Positions 7,774 to 16,535 of a DNA stretch of 47,598 bases are shown here, piece after piece. The translations under genes were made by a program, and so were the position numbers. Below the pieces are notes generated by a model. It did no database searches and had not been told where the DNA came from. It saw only the letters and a list, made by a program, of their open reading frames with translations. Source of the stretch: Paracoccus litorisediminis (lineage in GTDB: Bacteria > Pseudomonadota > Alphaproteobacteria > Rhodobacterales > Rhodobacteraceae); contig NZ_WMIG01000026.1 in NCBI RefSeq assembly GCF_009711205.1, positions 1 through 47,598 on the forward strand, written 5' to 3'. The first letter of the stretch is position 1, and each line of letters starts with the position of its first letter.

Positions 7774-9831
7774 ATGCCCAAGGACATGATGAACCTGCCC
7801 GTGATCGGGCGGGCTGCTTCCGTTCGTCCTGAGACGGTCAATCTGGAGGCGCGCACGGTCGAGGTGGTCTGGACCACCGGGGCTGTCGTCCAGCGCGCCC
7901 GCTGGGAGGGCTGGGACGACCGGATCGAATATGACGAGGAGCTTCTGGTCACGCCCGAGGCCATGCGGCTTGAACGCCTGAATGCGGGCGGGCCGTTCCT
8001 CGACAGCCATCGCAGCTGGGGGCTGGAGTCGGTGCTGGGCGCGGTCGTGCCCGGTTCCGTCCGGGTCGCGGATGGCAAGGGTTATGCCACCATCCAGCTG
8101 ACCGGCGCTGCCGATGCGGCGGATCGGGTGGCGCGCATCCTCGACGGGACCGTGCGGAACGTCTCGGTCGGCTACCTCGTCCACAGCTACGAGATCACGC
8201 GCAAGCAAGGCGAGCGCGAGCATTGGCGGGCCGTGGATTGGGAGCCGATGGAGATCTCGGCTGTCGCCATTCCTGCCGATCCGGGCGCGCAGACGCGCGC
8301 GGCCGGCGCAACCCCAGAACCCCTTTTCCCCTGCGCGGTCATTCGCCGCGTCGCTGAAATCGCCGCGCCTGCGGCTGCAAAGGAGGCTTTGATGCCCAAT
8401 CCCAACCCTGCTGCGGACGATCAGAATGCGGCCCGCAACAATGCCGAGCAGCTGCAGGAGCGCGCCGCTCCGGGCGGGCAAGCGCCCGGCGCCCCCGAAG
8501 CCACCCCGCCGGCCGCCGGTCAGGAGGCCGAAGCCATCGCGCAGCGCGCCGTCGCGGTCGAGCGCGAGCGTGTCTCGACCATTGGCGATCTCTGCCGTCG
8601 CCACGGCCTTGAGGGCGAGTTCATGAGCGGGCTGATTGCGCGCGGTGTCTCGGTCGCTGCTGCTCGCGAGCAGATCCTCGACCACATCGCCGAGCGCGAT
8701 CCCCTGCAGGGCCGCGCCCATGAGCCTGCCCGTCCGCGTGATGACGGCTCGGCCTCGGCTGGCTATCGCGCCGCCGTCGAGAATGCGCTGCAGCATCGCG
8801 CCCAGCCGGGCGTCGCGCTGACCGATGCTGGCCGCGATTTCCGCGGCATGACGCTGATGGAGATTGCCCGTCAGGCTCTCGAGCGTTCGGGCGTCTCGAC
8901 CCGTGGCATGTCGAAGATGGAAGTTGCCGCAGCAGCGCTCGGTCAGCGATCCGTGGGCTATCACACCTCGGGCGATTTCCCGACCGTGCTGGCGAATCTG
9001 GGCAACCGCACCCTGCGCGATGCCTATGACGCGACGCCGCGCACCTTCATCGCCTGGGCGCGTCGCGCCTCGCTGTCGGATTTCCGTCCGACGACCCGTG
9101 TCCAGATCAGCAATGCACCGAAGCTGGAGAAGGTGCTTGAAGGGGCCGAGTTCCAGTACGGCACCTTCGGCGAGGCCAGCACGCAATATGCGCTGGCCAC
9201 CTATGGCAAGGTCATTTCCTTCAGCCGTCAGATGCTGATCAACGACGATCTCGGCGCGTTTACCCGCGTCGCGGCCTCGTTCGGCGCCCGTGCCTCGCAG
9301 CTGGAGGCGGATCTGGTCTATGCCATCCTGCTGAATAACGGGGTGATGTCGGATGGCACGGCGCTGTTCCACGCCAACCACGGCAACCTCGGGACGGCGG
9401 CGGCCATCGATGAGGGTTCTCTGACCGCGGCCTATACCGCCTATGCCAAGCAGACCGACATCGACGGCACCGCCATTGATGTCTCGCCCGAGTTCATCCT
9501 GGTCCCGCCGGGCCAGCGCGCGCTCGAGGCCCGCAAGCTGCTGACCGCGACCACGCCCAGCACCACCAGCCAGGTGAACACCTATGCTGGTCGGCTGTCG
9601 GTGGTCGAGGAGCGCCGCCTGCTGCCACCGACCGGCGCTGCGCCGTGGTTCCTCGCCGCGTCCAACTCGATGCTGGACACGGTCGAGTATGCCTATCTCG
9701 ACGGTAACGAGGGCGTGTTCACCGAGACCCGCAACGGCTTTGAGGTCGATGGGGTCGAGGTCAAGGCGCGGCTCGATTTCGCCGCCTCGGCCATCGACCA
9801 CCGCGGCCTCTACAAGAACGCTGGCGTCTGA
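7774..9831 (+). CDS. Prohead protease / major capsid protein fusion
   Basis: A 685-residue fusion. Residues 8-180 are an HK97-type (S78) prohead protease with likely catalytic H79 (FLDSHRS) and S131 (RNVSVGY). Residues 207-330 are Ala/Glu/Gln-rich and probably act as the scaffold-like delta region. Residues of about 350-685 are a Mu gpT-like major capsid domain (TSGDFPTVLANLGN, FSRQMLINDDLGAF, WFLAASN). Protease-capsid fusions are known in alphaproteobacterial phages. A perfect ribosome-binding site and in-frame ATG at 8379-8394 probably also give a protease-free scaffold-capsid product of 479 residues, which would supply the excess of capsid subunits. The start has GAGG 4 bases upstream. Confidence 0.92.
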   Translation: MPKDMMNLPVIGRAASVRPETVNLEARTVEVVWTTGAVVQRARWEGWDDRIEYDEELLVTPEAMRLERLNAGGPFLDSHRSWGLESVLGAVVPGSVRVADGKGYATIQLTGAADAADRVARILDGTVRNVSVGYLVHSYEITRKQGEREHWRAVDWEPMEISAVAIPADPGAQTRAAGATPEPLFPCAVIRRVAEIAAPAAAKEALMPNPNPAADDQNAARNNAEQLQERAAPGGQAPGAPEATPPAAGQEAEAIAQRAVAVERERVSTIGDLCRRHGLEGEFMSGLIARGVSVAAAREQILDHIAERDPLQGRAHEPARPRDDGSASAGYRAAVENALQHRAQPGVALTDAGRDFRGMTLMEIARQALERSGVSTRGMSKMEVAAAALGQRSVGYHTSGDFPTVLANLGNRTLRDAYDATPRTFIAWARRASLSDFRPTTRVQISNAPKLEKVLEGAEFQYGTFGEASTQYALATYGKVISFSRQMLINDDLGAFTRVAASFGARASQLEADLVYAILLNNGVMSDGTALFHANHGNLGTAAAIDEGSLTAAYTAYAKQTDIDGTAIDVSPEFILVPPGQRALEARKLLTATTPSTTSQVNTYAGRLSVVEERRLLPPTGAAPWFLAASNSMLDTVEYAYLDGNEGVFTETRNGFEVDGVEVKARLDFAASAIDHRGLYKNAGV
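8379..8394 (+). promoter_or_regulatory. Internal ribosome-binding site and start for the capsid part
   Basis: AAAGGAGG (8379-8386), five bases, then an ATG (8392-8394) in frame with the protease-capsid fusion, at codon 207. This is a better site than that of the fusion itself and falls exactly between the protease and the scaffold/capsid part. Confidence 0.75.
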
Positions 9832-9846
9832 TCCTCAGACCCAGCT

Positions 9847-9897
9847 GCCCCGCGCGATGCGTTTCTCCCTCCTTCCTCCCGTCGCGCGGGGCTTTTT
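9847..9897 (+). terminator. Rho-independent terminator after the capsid gene
   Basis: The 11-base stem GCCCCGCGCGA/TCGCGCGGGGC encloses a 24-base pyrimidine-rich loop and is followed by TTTTT. It sits between the capsid stop (9831) and the DUF2190 gene (9924), so it could lower expression of connector and tail genes relative to capsid. Confidence 0.8.
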
Positions 9898-9923
9898 CCC
9901 TCATTCGCCGAAAGGGCTGAACC

Positions 9924-10268
9924 ATGAAAAACTTCCTCGCGCATGGGAATGCGCTGACCGTCACCAACTCCACCGGCGCGGCTGTCGCCTCGGGCGCGGG
10001 CGTTCTGCTGGGTAAGATGTTTGGCATCGCTGCCGGGCCGATCGCTGCCGGGGCCGAGGGCGTGATCAACCTCGAGGGCGTTTACGAGCTGCCCAAGGCC
10101 GCGTCGCAGGCATGGACCGTGGGCGCGTTGGTCTATTGGGACAACGCGGCCAAGGTCTGCACGACCGTGGTCAGCACCAACACGCTGATCGGTGTCGCCA
10201 TCGGCGCTGTCGCGGGCGGCGCGGGTGATCTGCTCGGCAAGGTGCGCCTGAACGGCCATTTCGCATGA
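9924..10268 (+). CDS. DUF2190 family capsid-associated protein
   Basis: A 114-residue protein with the alternating Gly/Ala/Val pattern of DUF2190 (NALTVTNSTGAAVASGAGV, LEGVYELPKAA, GALVYWDN). Members lie right after the major capsid gene and are thought to be capsid decoration (cement) proteins. The ribosome-binding site is weak (AAAGGG about 8 bases upstream). It overlaps the next gene by 4 bases (ATGA). Confidence 0.85.
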   Translation: MKNFLAHGNALTVTNSTGAAVASGAGVLLGKMFGIAAGPIAAGAEGVINLEGVYELPKAASQAWTVGALVYWDNAAKVCTTVVSTNTLIGVAIGAVAGGAGDLLGKVRLNGHFA

Positions 10269-10579
10269 GTGCCTTCGCCGTCGCCATCAATGCGATCTTT
10301 GCGGATCGCAATGTCGCGCTTGATGCCCGCTGGTTTGCGGGCGGCGCGGGCGACGGCGTTCCTGTTCGGGTGGTCCGGCGCGCGCCGGACCAGCTGGCGG
10401 AATTCAATGGCGCTCGCATTGTCGCGGATAGTGTCCTGCTTGACGTGCGGGTGTCAGAGGTCGCGGCGCTCGCGCGCGGTGATCGCATCGTGATCGGGGA
10501 TGTCGCTTACGAGATCTTGGGCGAACCGCGCCGGGATGCCGAGCGGCTGGTGTGGAAGGGCGAGGCCCGTGCGCTTTAA
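10265..10579 (+). CDS. Head-tail connector / FII-like protein
   Basis: A 104-residue beta-rich protein (VPVRVVRRAPDQ, LLDVRVSEVAAL, RIVIGDVAYEILGEPRRD) matching the small prophage head-tail attachment proteins of the lambda FII type by size, position and the conserved GDxxYxI...P..D ending. It probably seals the head for tail joining. It starts in an ATGA overlap with the DUF2190 gene. Confidence 0.75.
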   Translation: MSAFAVAINAIFADRNVALDARWFAGGAGDGVPVRVVRRAPDQLAEFNGARIVADSVLLDVRVSEVAALARGDRIVIGDVAYEILGEPRRDAERLVWKGEARAL

Positions 10580-11237
10580 CTTTACCGTCAAGGGCGACCC
10601 GGTCGCTTATATGGAGTCGCAGATCGACGCGGCCGAGCGCGGGATCACGCGCGGCATTCGGGAGGCGGGCGAGGGCCTGAAGACCGATTGGCGCGGGCAG
10701 GTGATCGGCGCGGGTCTGGGTAAGCGGCTCGCAAACACGGTGCGGGCTCGGGGCTTCCCGTCGCGGGGCCAATCCATCGGCGCGGCCTCGCTGGTCTTTT
10801 CCCGCGCGCCGGTCGTGGTGGATGCCCACGATCGCGGCGCGCTGATCCGCTCGGATCGCGGCCTCTGGCTCGCCATTCCGATCTCCGAGGTAGGCCGCAT
10901 GCGCGGGTTCAAGGGGCTCGACAATCGCCCCGGTCAGCGGATCACGCCTGCAGGCTGGGAGCGCAGGACCGGCCGGCGGCTGCGCTTCGTCTATCGCAAG
11001 GGCAAGCCGTCGCTTCTCATCGATGACGGCACCAAGCTGACCCGTGATTATGGGACGCCCACCGACTGGCATCGCGACCGGGGAAAGTCTCGGGTGCGGG
11101 CATGGAAGCCGATCTTTCTGCTCGTCCCGCAGGCCAAGCTTCGCAAGAAAATGGAGCTCGATCGCGCCACGGAGGCTTGGGAGGCGCGTCTGCCGGGCGC
11201 GATCCTCAAGCATTGGAGGGATGTGGGGCATGGTTGA
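10569..11237 (+). CDS. DUF6441-type minor tail / completion protein
   Basis: With the GTG at 10569 the product has about 222 residues and starts MRFNFTVKGDP, followed by AYMESQIDAAERGITRGIREAGEGL and GAGLGKRLANTVR, the pattern of DUF6441 proteins in alphaproteobacterial phages. It overlaps the previous gene by 11 bases. From position it should be a tail completion protein acting at the head-tail interface (lambda Z/gpK-like position), which is inference. Basic throughout. Confidence 0.75.
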   Translation: MRFNFTVKGDPVAYMESQIDAAERGITRGIREAGEGLKTDWRGQVIGAGLGKRLANTVRARGFPSRGQSIGAASLVFSRAPVVVDAHDRGALIRSDRGLWLAIPISEVGRMRGFKGLDNRPGQRITPAGWERRTGRRLRFVYRKGKPSLLIDDGTKLTRDYGTPTDWHRDRGKSRVRAWKPIFLLVPQAKLRKKMELDRATEAWEARLPGAILKHWRDVGHG

Positions 11238-11667
11238 ATCGGTTTCCGAGCAGATCATGCTGGCGCTGTTTGCGCAGGTTGAGCCGGTCCTGCCTTTCGG
11301 GGTGAAGTTCGAGCGCAATGCCACCTTGCCCCAGCGCGTCCCGGAGGTCGGTTGGGTCTGCCTGCGCGATGGCGATCCCGGCCCGCCGGAGGTGACGCTG
11401 TCGCCCTTGGTCTACTTCTACGAGCATGATGTCGAGTTCGACCTGGTGGTGGATCTGCCGGAAGACCAGCGCGATGCGGCCTTTGATGCGCTGAAGCAGG
11501 CGCTCGGCCTGGCGCTGGCCGACGACCGGACGCTGGGCGGGCTGTGCGATTGGCTCGAGGCCTCGGCTCCGCAACCCGTCGATATCCCGATCGAGGGCGG
11601 AAATTCTCTTAAGGCCGCGACCGTCACGGTCACGGTGCATTACGCCACGAGCGACCCGCTCGCCTGA
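11230..11667 (+). CDS. Tail terminator-like protein (gpU position)
   Basis: A 145-residue protein starting MVESVSEQIMLALFAQ, with two beta strands (VYFYEHDVEFDLVVDLP), a helix (RDAAFDALKQALGLAL) and a C-terminal strand (KAATVTVTVHY). This alpha/beta layout and its place between a completion protein and the tail tube gene fit a lambda gpU-type tail terminator. It overlaps the upstream gene by 8 bases. Confidence 0.65.
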   Translation: MVESVSEQIMLALFAQVEPVLPFGVKFERNATLPQRVPEVGWVCLRDGDPGPPEVTLSPLVYFYEHDVEFDLVVDLPEDQRDAAFDALKQALGLALADDRTLGGLCDWLEASAPQPVDIPIEGGNSLKAATVTVTVHYATSDPLA

Positions 11668-11691
11668 TCCTAACCCACAAAGGAGTAATTC

Positions 11692-12642
11692 ATGGCTCGC
11701 GCACAAGGTGCCCGCGCCCAGCTGGCGCTGGGTTTCGAGACGGTTTACGGGACGCCCCCGGTCGCCGGTAACTTCTGGCAGATGCCTTTCGCGTCCAGCG
11801 GCCTCGGGGCAGAGCAGCCGCTCCTGTCCTCGGAGCTTCTGGGCTATGGCCGCGACCCGCTTGCGCCGGTCCTTGATGCGGTCACGGCGGATGGCGATGT
11901 GGTCGTGCCCATTGATCAGCGCTTTATCGGCATCTGGCTGAAGGCGCTGTTCGGCTCCCCGACCTCGACCGGCTCGACCGGGGCTTATACCCACACCTAC
12001 CAGTCGGGTGGCTGGTCGCTGCCGTCGATGTCGATTGAGGTCGGCAACCCGGAGGTTCCGTCCTATCGGATGCTGAAGGGCGTCGTCGCCAATTCGATAA
12101 ACTGGCAGATGGCGCGCTCGGGTCTGGTCACGGCCACGGTTAACTGCATGGCGCAGGGCGAGACTCCGGCGGCGGCTTCGGCGGCGGGTGTCCTCGGGAC
12201 GCGGGCGCTGAACCGCTTCGGCGCGTTCCACGGCGGGATCTCGATGGGCGGCTCGCAGCTGGCGAACGTGGTGTCGGGTTCGGTGAATTACTCGAACAAC
12301 CTCGAGCGCGTCGAGACCATCCGCGCTGATGGCCTGATCGAGGGCTGCGATCCGGGGCAGGCGACGCTCACCGGCGAGGTAACGGTGCGCTTTGCCGATA
12401 CCACCCTGCTCACGCAGGCGCTGTCGGGTGCGCCCGTGGTCATGGCCTTCAGCTACACGGATGGGACGCGCTCGCTCACGTTGACCGCGCATGCGGTCTA
12501 TCTGCCGCGCCCGCGCATCCAGCTGGACGGGCCGGGCGGCATTCAGGCGACCTTCAACTGGCAGGCAGCGCAGGCGGCTTCGCCCGCGCGCATGGCCACG
12601 GTCGTGCTGGTCAACGACATGCCTAATTTCCAGAACCCGTAA
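11692..12642 (+). CDS. Major tail tube protein
   Basis: A 316-residue tube protein of the phage_tube_2 type: N-terminal GARAQLALGFETVYGTPP, central GVVANSINWQMARSGLVTATVNCMA and beta-rich C-terminus. AAAGGAG lies 8 bases before the ATG, a strong site as expected for an abundant structural protein. It polymerises around the tape measure to form the non-contractile tail. Confidence 0.92.
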   Translation: MARAQGARAQLALGFETVYGTPPVAGNFWQMPFASSGLGAEQPLLSSELLGYGRDPLAPVLDAVTADGDVVVPIDQRFIGIWLKALFGSPTSTGSTGAYTHTYQSGGWSLPSMSIEVGNPEVPSYRMLKGVVANSINWQMARSGLVTATVNCMAQGETPAAASAAGVLGTRALNRFGAFHGGISMGGSQLANVVSGSVNYSNNLERVETIRADGLIEGCDPGQATLTGEVTVRFADTTLLTQALSGAPVVMAFSYTDGTRSLTLTAHAVYLPRPRIQLDGPGGIQATFNWQAAQAASPARMATVVLVNDMPNFQNP

Positions 12643-12668
12643 ACGGGAACCTTTGAAGGAGGGATAGA

Positions 12669-13166
12669 ATGCGCTTGGTGCTGAATCCGGGGGTTACGCC
12701 TTACCGGCTGTTTGATGGGATGGGCTTGGTGATCCATGCGCGGCCTGCGCTGGTCGAGGTGATCGAGGAGGCAAAAGCCGATCCGGCGCTGCTCGCCCAT
12801 GCAGAGGCCGCGAAGGGGCTTGTCGACGCGGATGCCGAGGCGGTGGCGATCACGCCCGAGCTTCTGCGCTCGCGTGGTCGTTCCGGGGTGCTGTTTGCAA
12901 AGGCGGTGGCGCGGCTGGTCATCGAATCCTGGGAGGGGGTTGAAGACCCGGACGGCTCGCCCGCGCCGGTTACCCCGGATCGGATTGATGCGCTGCTGGA
13001 CCTGCAGCCGGTCTACGAGGCGTTCACGCTGCACTATCTGGGCCGTTGGCTGATCGTGCAGGCCGAAAAAAACGACTCATCGCTCTCGCTGAATGGCATT
13101 TCGGCGGGGGCGCAGACTACTGCCAAGGCTGCCCGTCGCCGTGCGAAGCCTGCCCCCGCAGGCTGA
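12669..13166 (+). CDS. Tail assembly chaperone (gpG-like, zero-frame product)
   Basis: A 165-residue, mostly helical acidic protein between the tube and tape-measure genes, with GAAGGAGGG 6 bases upstream. Position and the slippery site at 13067-13073 identify it as the short chaperone of a G/GT pair. It should bind the tape measure and recruit tube protein without entering the virion. A fraction of ribosomes shifts to -1 at residue 135 to make a 244-residue form. Confidence 0.88.
   Translation: MRLVLNPGVTPYRLFDGMGLVIHARPALVEVIEEAKADPALLAHAEAAKGLVDADAEAVAITPELLRSRGRSGVLFAKAVARLVIESWEGVEDPDGSPAPVTPDRIDALLDLQPVYEAFTLHYLGRWLIVQAEKNDSSLSLNGISAGAQTTAKAARRRAKPAPAG
13067..13073 (+). promoter_or_regulatory. 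Programmed -1 ribosomal frameshift site
   Basis: The heptamer A AAA AAC, read as codons AAA AAC in the chaperone frame, is the classical X XXY YYZ -1 slippery sequence. It is followed by a frame (-1) open to 13402 whose stop overlaps the tape-measure start. Confidence 0.88.
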
Positions 13167-13402
13167 ACCGGCCCAAATCCATTGAAGCACAGGAGGTCTG
13201 GTCCCTCGCCTTGCGGCTTGGGGGCCAGATCAGGGTGGCGTCGGGTATGACCGTGCGCTGCCTCGGTTGGGACATGTCGGCGGCGTTCGCGCTGGCCGAT
13301 GCGCTGGGCGTCGATCGGATGGCCGTCGCTCTGTTCCTGCCGGAAATCGAGCAGGTGGCCATGCGCCAGCTGAATGATCAGGTCGCAAATCAGGAGCCGT
13401 GA
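13073..13402 (+). CDS. Frameshift extension of the tail chaperone (gpGT-like)
   Basis: The -1 frame downstream of the slippery site adds 109 residues to the first 135 of the chaperone (244 in all). It contains a tight cysteine cluster (YCQGCPSPCEACPRRL) that looks metal-binding, then a helical segment with GMTVRCLGWDMSAAFALADAL. In lambda the T domain binds the tail tube protein. No good ribosome-binding site precedes the ATG at 13046 in this frame. The stop overlaps the tape-measure start codon by one base (TGATG). Confidence 0.85.
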   Translation, partial: RLIALAEWHFGGGADYCQGCPSPCEACPRRLNRPKSIEAQEVWSLALRLGGQIRVASGMTVRCLGWDMSAAFALADALGVDRMAVALFLPEIEQVAMRQLNDQVANQEP

Positions 13403-15891
13403 TGGCGCGCGAGAAGAGCATATCTGTCCGTTTCGCGGCGGTCGGCGGCGAGAAGCTGAAGGCCGAGATGCGCGATATCGGCGCGGCGGGGAAGTCGGCG
13501 ATGGCCTCGGTCGTCTCCGGCTCCGGCGCGGGCTCGGATTCGCTCGAGCAGTTCGGTCTGGCTGCGGCGCATGCCCGCGCCCAGCTGGAGGCGATCGAGG
13601 CGAAATCGCGCGCCGCGGCTGCTGCTCTGCGCACCACCTCGCAGGCCACGACCGCCATGCAGAACCGGGTGAACGCGGCGGCCGGCGTGTCCTCGCCTTC
13701 CGGCCTGTCCTCGGCGGAGATGCTGCAGCAGGGTCAGATGCTCGATGACCTGCGGGCCAAGTTCAACCCGCTCTATGCGGCCATCCGCGATTATCGGCAG
13801 GCGGTGTCGGAGATCCGGGCCGCGCATGTCGAGGGGGCGATCTCGGCTGATGAAATGGCGGCGGCGATCGGCAAGGTCCGGTCGGAGACGAATGCCGCCA
13901 TCGACAAGATCAAGGGCCTTACGGCGTCGCAGAAGGAGGCGGCGCGCGCGGCCGAGGAGCTGGCGCGGGCCGAGCGGGACGCGGCGGCGGCGGCGGCGCG
14001 CGCGGCTGAGGCGCAATCGAACCTGCGGGCCAAGTATAACCCGGCCTTCGGTCTGATCCGGGACTACCGGCGCGAGCTCACCGAATTGCGCGACGCCCAT
14101 AAGAGCGGCGCCATTTCGTCGGCCGAGTTCACGGCGGCGGGCGAGAAGATGCGCGAGTCCTTCGAGCATCGTCGGGCGGTGATGCGCGGCGAGGTCGAGG
14201 TGTTCGAGCAGCTATCGCGGTCCTCGCGCGGCGGCGCGCTGCGCATGCAGCAGCTGGCGTTTCAGGGCAACGACATCGCGGTGTCGCTCGCGGGCGGCAT
14301 GCATCCCGGCATGGTGCTGATGCAGCAGGGGACGCAGATCGCGCAGATCTATGGCTTCGGCAATGGCGGGGTCGGGCAGATCTTCAAGGACATTGGGTCC
14401 ATGCTGATGGCTCTTCCCGGCCCGGCCAAGGCGGCGGGGATCGCGCTTGCGCTCGGGGCTGGCGCCGTGGTCGGCATGCAGCATGAGATCAACAAGACGT
14501 CATCTGTCGTCGTGTCCTTCGGGGATGTGACAAAGGCGGTGTTTCAGGTTCTGGGTGACCGGATTCACAACATCCTGAAGCCCGCGATTGATGCCATCGC
14601 CCCCTGGTTCTCTGCCGCTTGGGATCTGGTTGTCGATGGCGTCAAGTGGGTAGGCAACTTCCTCATCAATGGTGTTACGGCGGCGGTCGTGGGGATCGGC
14701 AATGCGGTCGCTGCGATCCCGCTCTATTTCAAATCGGCCTTTCTCAATGCCAAGGCGCATGTGCAGCACGCGCTCGCAGGCATACTCTCGGTTGTCCATG
14801 ACATGCTGCAGGGCATCGCGAATGGGTTCAATTCGGTGCTGGGGACGAGTCTAAAGGCTCCGCAGGGGCTTTTGGGAACCTCTACGACTCTGATCCATGA
14901 TGGCACGAACAATGAGTTGGCGGCGCTGGATGCGATGCGGGAAATCGAGACCCGTCGCGCCGAGACTGATGCCCAAATCAGCGAAATCATGAACCGCGAC
15001 CCGATGGGCGATTTCTTCGGTGATGTCTCGGCGCGGGCGCAGCAGAATGCGCTCGATCGCGACAAGGACAAGAAGAAGGGCGGTCGCAAAGGCGGAAGCC
15101 GAAAGGCCGAGAAGGACGAGGTCGCGGATCTGATCGAGCAGCTGCAGCGCGAGCTCGCGGTGCTGCGCGAGACCGACCCGATCAAGAAGAAGATGCTGGA
15201 ATACTCCAAGCAGATGGAGGGCGCGACGGCGGCCGAGCGCGCGCAGATTCAATCGCTGATCGAGACGCTCGACGGCGCGAAGAATGGCTGGGAGGCGGTC
15301 GGTCGATCGCTCGCCGAATATGCCGAGGAGAGCAAGCGGGTTGGCGATGATATGGGCGACGCCTTTGTCGATGCCTTTGGCTCGGCCGAGGATGCCTTCG
15401 CCGAGTTCGTGAAGACCGGAAAGCTGGACTTCACGGATCTGATCAATTCGATGATCGCGGATTTCGCCCGGCTCACCGCGCAGGAATTCATCACCGGCCC
15501 GCTCGCCGGGATGGTCGGGTCCTGGCTGGCCGGGGTTGGTTCAGGCGATCCGTTGAATGATGCGCTGGGAGCGGCCGGCGCTCCTGTTCGGTCTTTCGAT
15601 GGTGGTGGCCATACCGGCTATGGGCCGCGCTCGGGTGGTCTGGATGGCAAGGGCGGCTTTATGGCGCTGGTCCATCCGCGTGAGCGGATCTTTGACGAGA
15701 CCAAGGGCAGCGGCGCGGGCGGCGGGCGCGTCCATGTCACGGTCGGCATCGATCCGAAAAACGGCAATATCACCGCCTTCGTGGACGAGCGCGCGGCTTC
15801 GGTCACGCAGTCTGGTCTTGAGGCTTATGACCAGCAGGTGCTGCCGCGCTCGGTCAAGCGACACATGCGTGATCCAAGGGCGGTTGGCTGA
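13402..15891 (+). CDS. Tail tape measure protein
   Basis: 829 residues. The N-terminal 300 are a coiled coil rich in A, E, K and R with two related segments (LRAKFNPLYAAIRDYRQAV and LRAKYNPAFGLIRDYRREL, about residues 116 and 209). Next come FQGNDIAVSLAGGMHPG and hydrophobic stretches (residues 330-350 and 415-440) typical of tape measures that enter the host membrane, then a Lys-rich linker and a C-terminal part ending in GGHTGYGPRSGG...VHPRERIF as in lambda H-type proteins. Its length sets the tail length. The ATG at 13402 is preferred over the GTG three bases earlier because CAGGAG lies 5 bases upstream. Confidence 0.92.
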   Translation: MAREKSISVRFAAVGGEKLKAEMRDIGAAGKSAMASVVSGSGAGSDSLEQFGLAAAHARAQLEAIEAKSRAAAAALRTTSQATTAMQNRVNAAAGVSSPSGLSSAEMLQQGQMLDDLRAKFNPLYAAIRDYRQAVSEIRAAHVEGAISADEMAAAIGKVRSETNAAIDKIKGLTASQKEAARAAEELARAERDAAAAAARAAEAQSNLRAKYNPAFGLIRDYRRELTELRDAHKSGAISSAEFTAAGEKMRESFEHRRAVMRGEVEVFEQLSRSSRGGALRMQQLAFQGNDIAVSLAGGMHPGMVLMQQGTQIAQIYGFGNGGVGQIFKDIGSMLMALPGPAKAAGIALALGAGAVVGMQHEINKTSSVVVSFGDVTKAVFQVLGDRIHNILKPAIDAIAPWFSAAWDLVVDGVKWVGNFLINGVTAAVVGIGNAVAAIPLYFKSAFLNAKAHVQHALAGILSVVHDMLQGIANGFNSVLGTSLKAPQGLLGTSTTLIHDGTNNELAALDAMREIETRRAETDAQISEIMNRDPMGDFFGDVSARAQQNALDRDKDKKKGGRKGGSRKAEKDEVADLIEQLQRELAVLRETDPIKKKMLEYSKQMEGATAAERAQIQSLIETLDGAKNGWEAVGRSLAEYAEESKRVGDDMGDAFVDAFGSAEDAFAEFVKTGKLDFTDLINSMIADFARLTAQEFITGPLAGMVGSWLAGVGSGDPLNDALGAAGAPVRSFDGGGHTGYGPRSGGLDGKGGFMALVHPRERIFDETKGSGAGGGRVHVTVGIDPKNGNITAFVDERAASVTQSGLEAYDQQVLPRSVKRHMRDPRAVG

Positions 15892-16532
15892 TGGCACTTC
15901 CTGCAAACCTGAACCTCTCGCAGTTCTCCAACAAGCTGCGGGTGACTGGCTTCACCCTGCATTGCCCCACGCCGAAGGCGATATCCCGCACCGGCGGCGG
16001 CGAGGTGCTGCAGGCGCGGCTCGGCCCGTCGCTCTGGCAGGGCGAATGTCAGCTGTCCTTCTCGCCGCAGGTGAAAACTGCAGGCATCCGGGCGCTGATC
16101 GATCTGCTGCTTGATCCGGGTCAGACCTTCAATTTCTCGCCTGTCGATTACTATGGTCCCGCTGCCGATCTGGGAGGTGTCGCCCTCGGTTCGGCCTCGG
16201 TCACGCTCTCGGCGGTCGCGTCCAATAACCGCGATCTCACCCTGGCGGGGCTTCCCTCGGGCTATGTCCTGTCGCCCGATGATTTGCTGTCCTTCACCCA
16301 TAGCGGGGGGATTCCGGCGCTGCACCGGCTGGTGGTCGGGGCCACGGCCAACGGGAGCGGGGTGGCCACGGTCGAGGTCTGGCCACGGGTGCGACCGGGA
16401 TGGGCGGCGGGCGCGGCGGTTCAACTGAAGACGCCTTTCTTGCGCGCCATCATGCTGGAGCGCGAGCCGGGGTCGAGTGCCCGGATCATGCATTCGGGCA
16501 TCTCGTTCAACTTCCTCCAGAGCTTGAGGTAA
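15891..16532 (+). CDS. Minor tail protein (distal tail position)
   Basis: A 213-residue beta-rich protein right after the tape measure (TGATG overlap), with SLWQGECQLSFSP, IDLLLDPGQTFNFSPVDYYGPA and repeated Val/Ala/Gly strands. Position corresponds to lambda gpM or a distal tail protein that starts tube assembly at the tip. No catalytic motif is seen. Confidence 0.6.
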   Translation: MALPANLNLSQFSNKLRVTGFTLHCPTPKAISRTGGGEVLQARLGPSLWQGECQLSFSPQVKTAGIRALIDLLLDPGQTFNFSPVDYYGPAADLGGVALGSASVTLSAVASNNRDLTLAGLPSGYVLSPDDLLSFTHSGGIPALHRLVVGATANGSGVATVEVWPRVRPGWAAGAAVQLKTPFLRAIMLEREPGSSARIMHSGISFNFLQSLR

Positions 16533-16535
16533 CCC

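Noticed and set aside
7678..9801. 707-codon leftward open frame opposite the capsid gene
   Set aside because: Antisense by-product of codon bias; protease and capsid motifs are on the plus strand.
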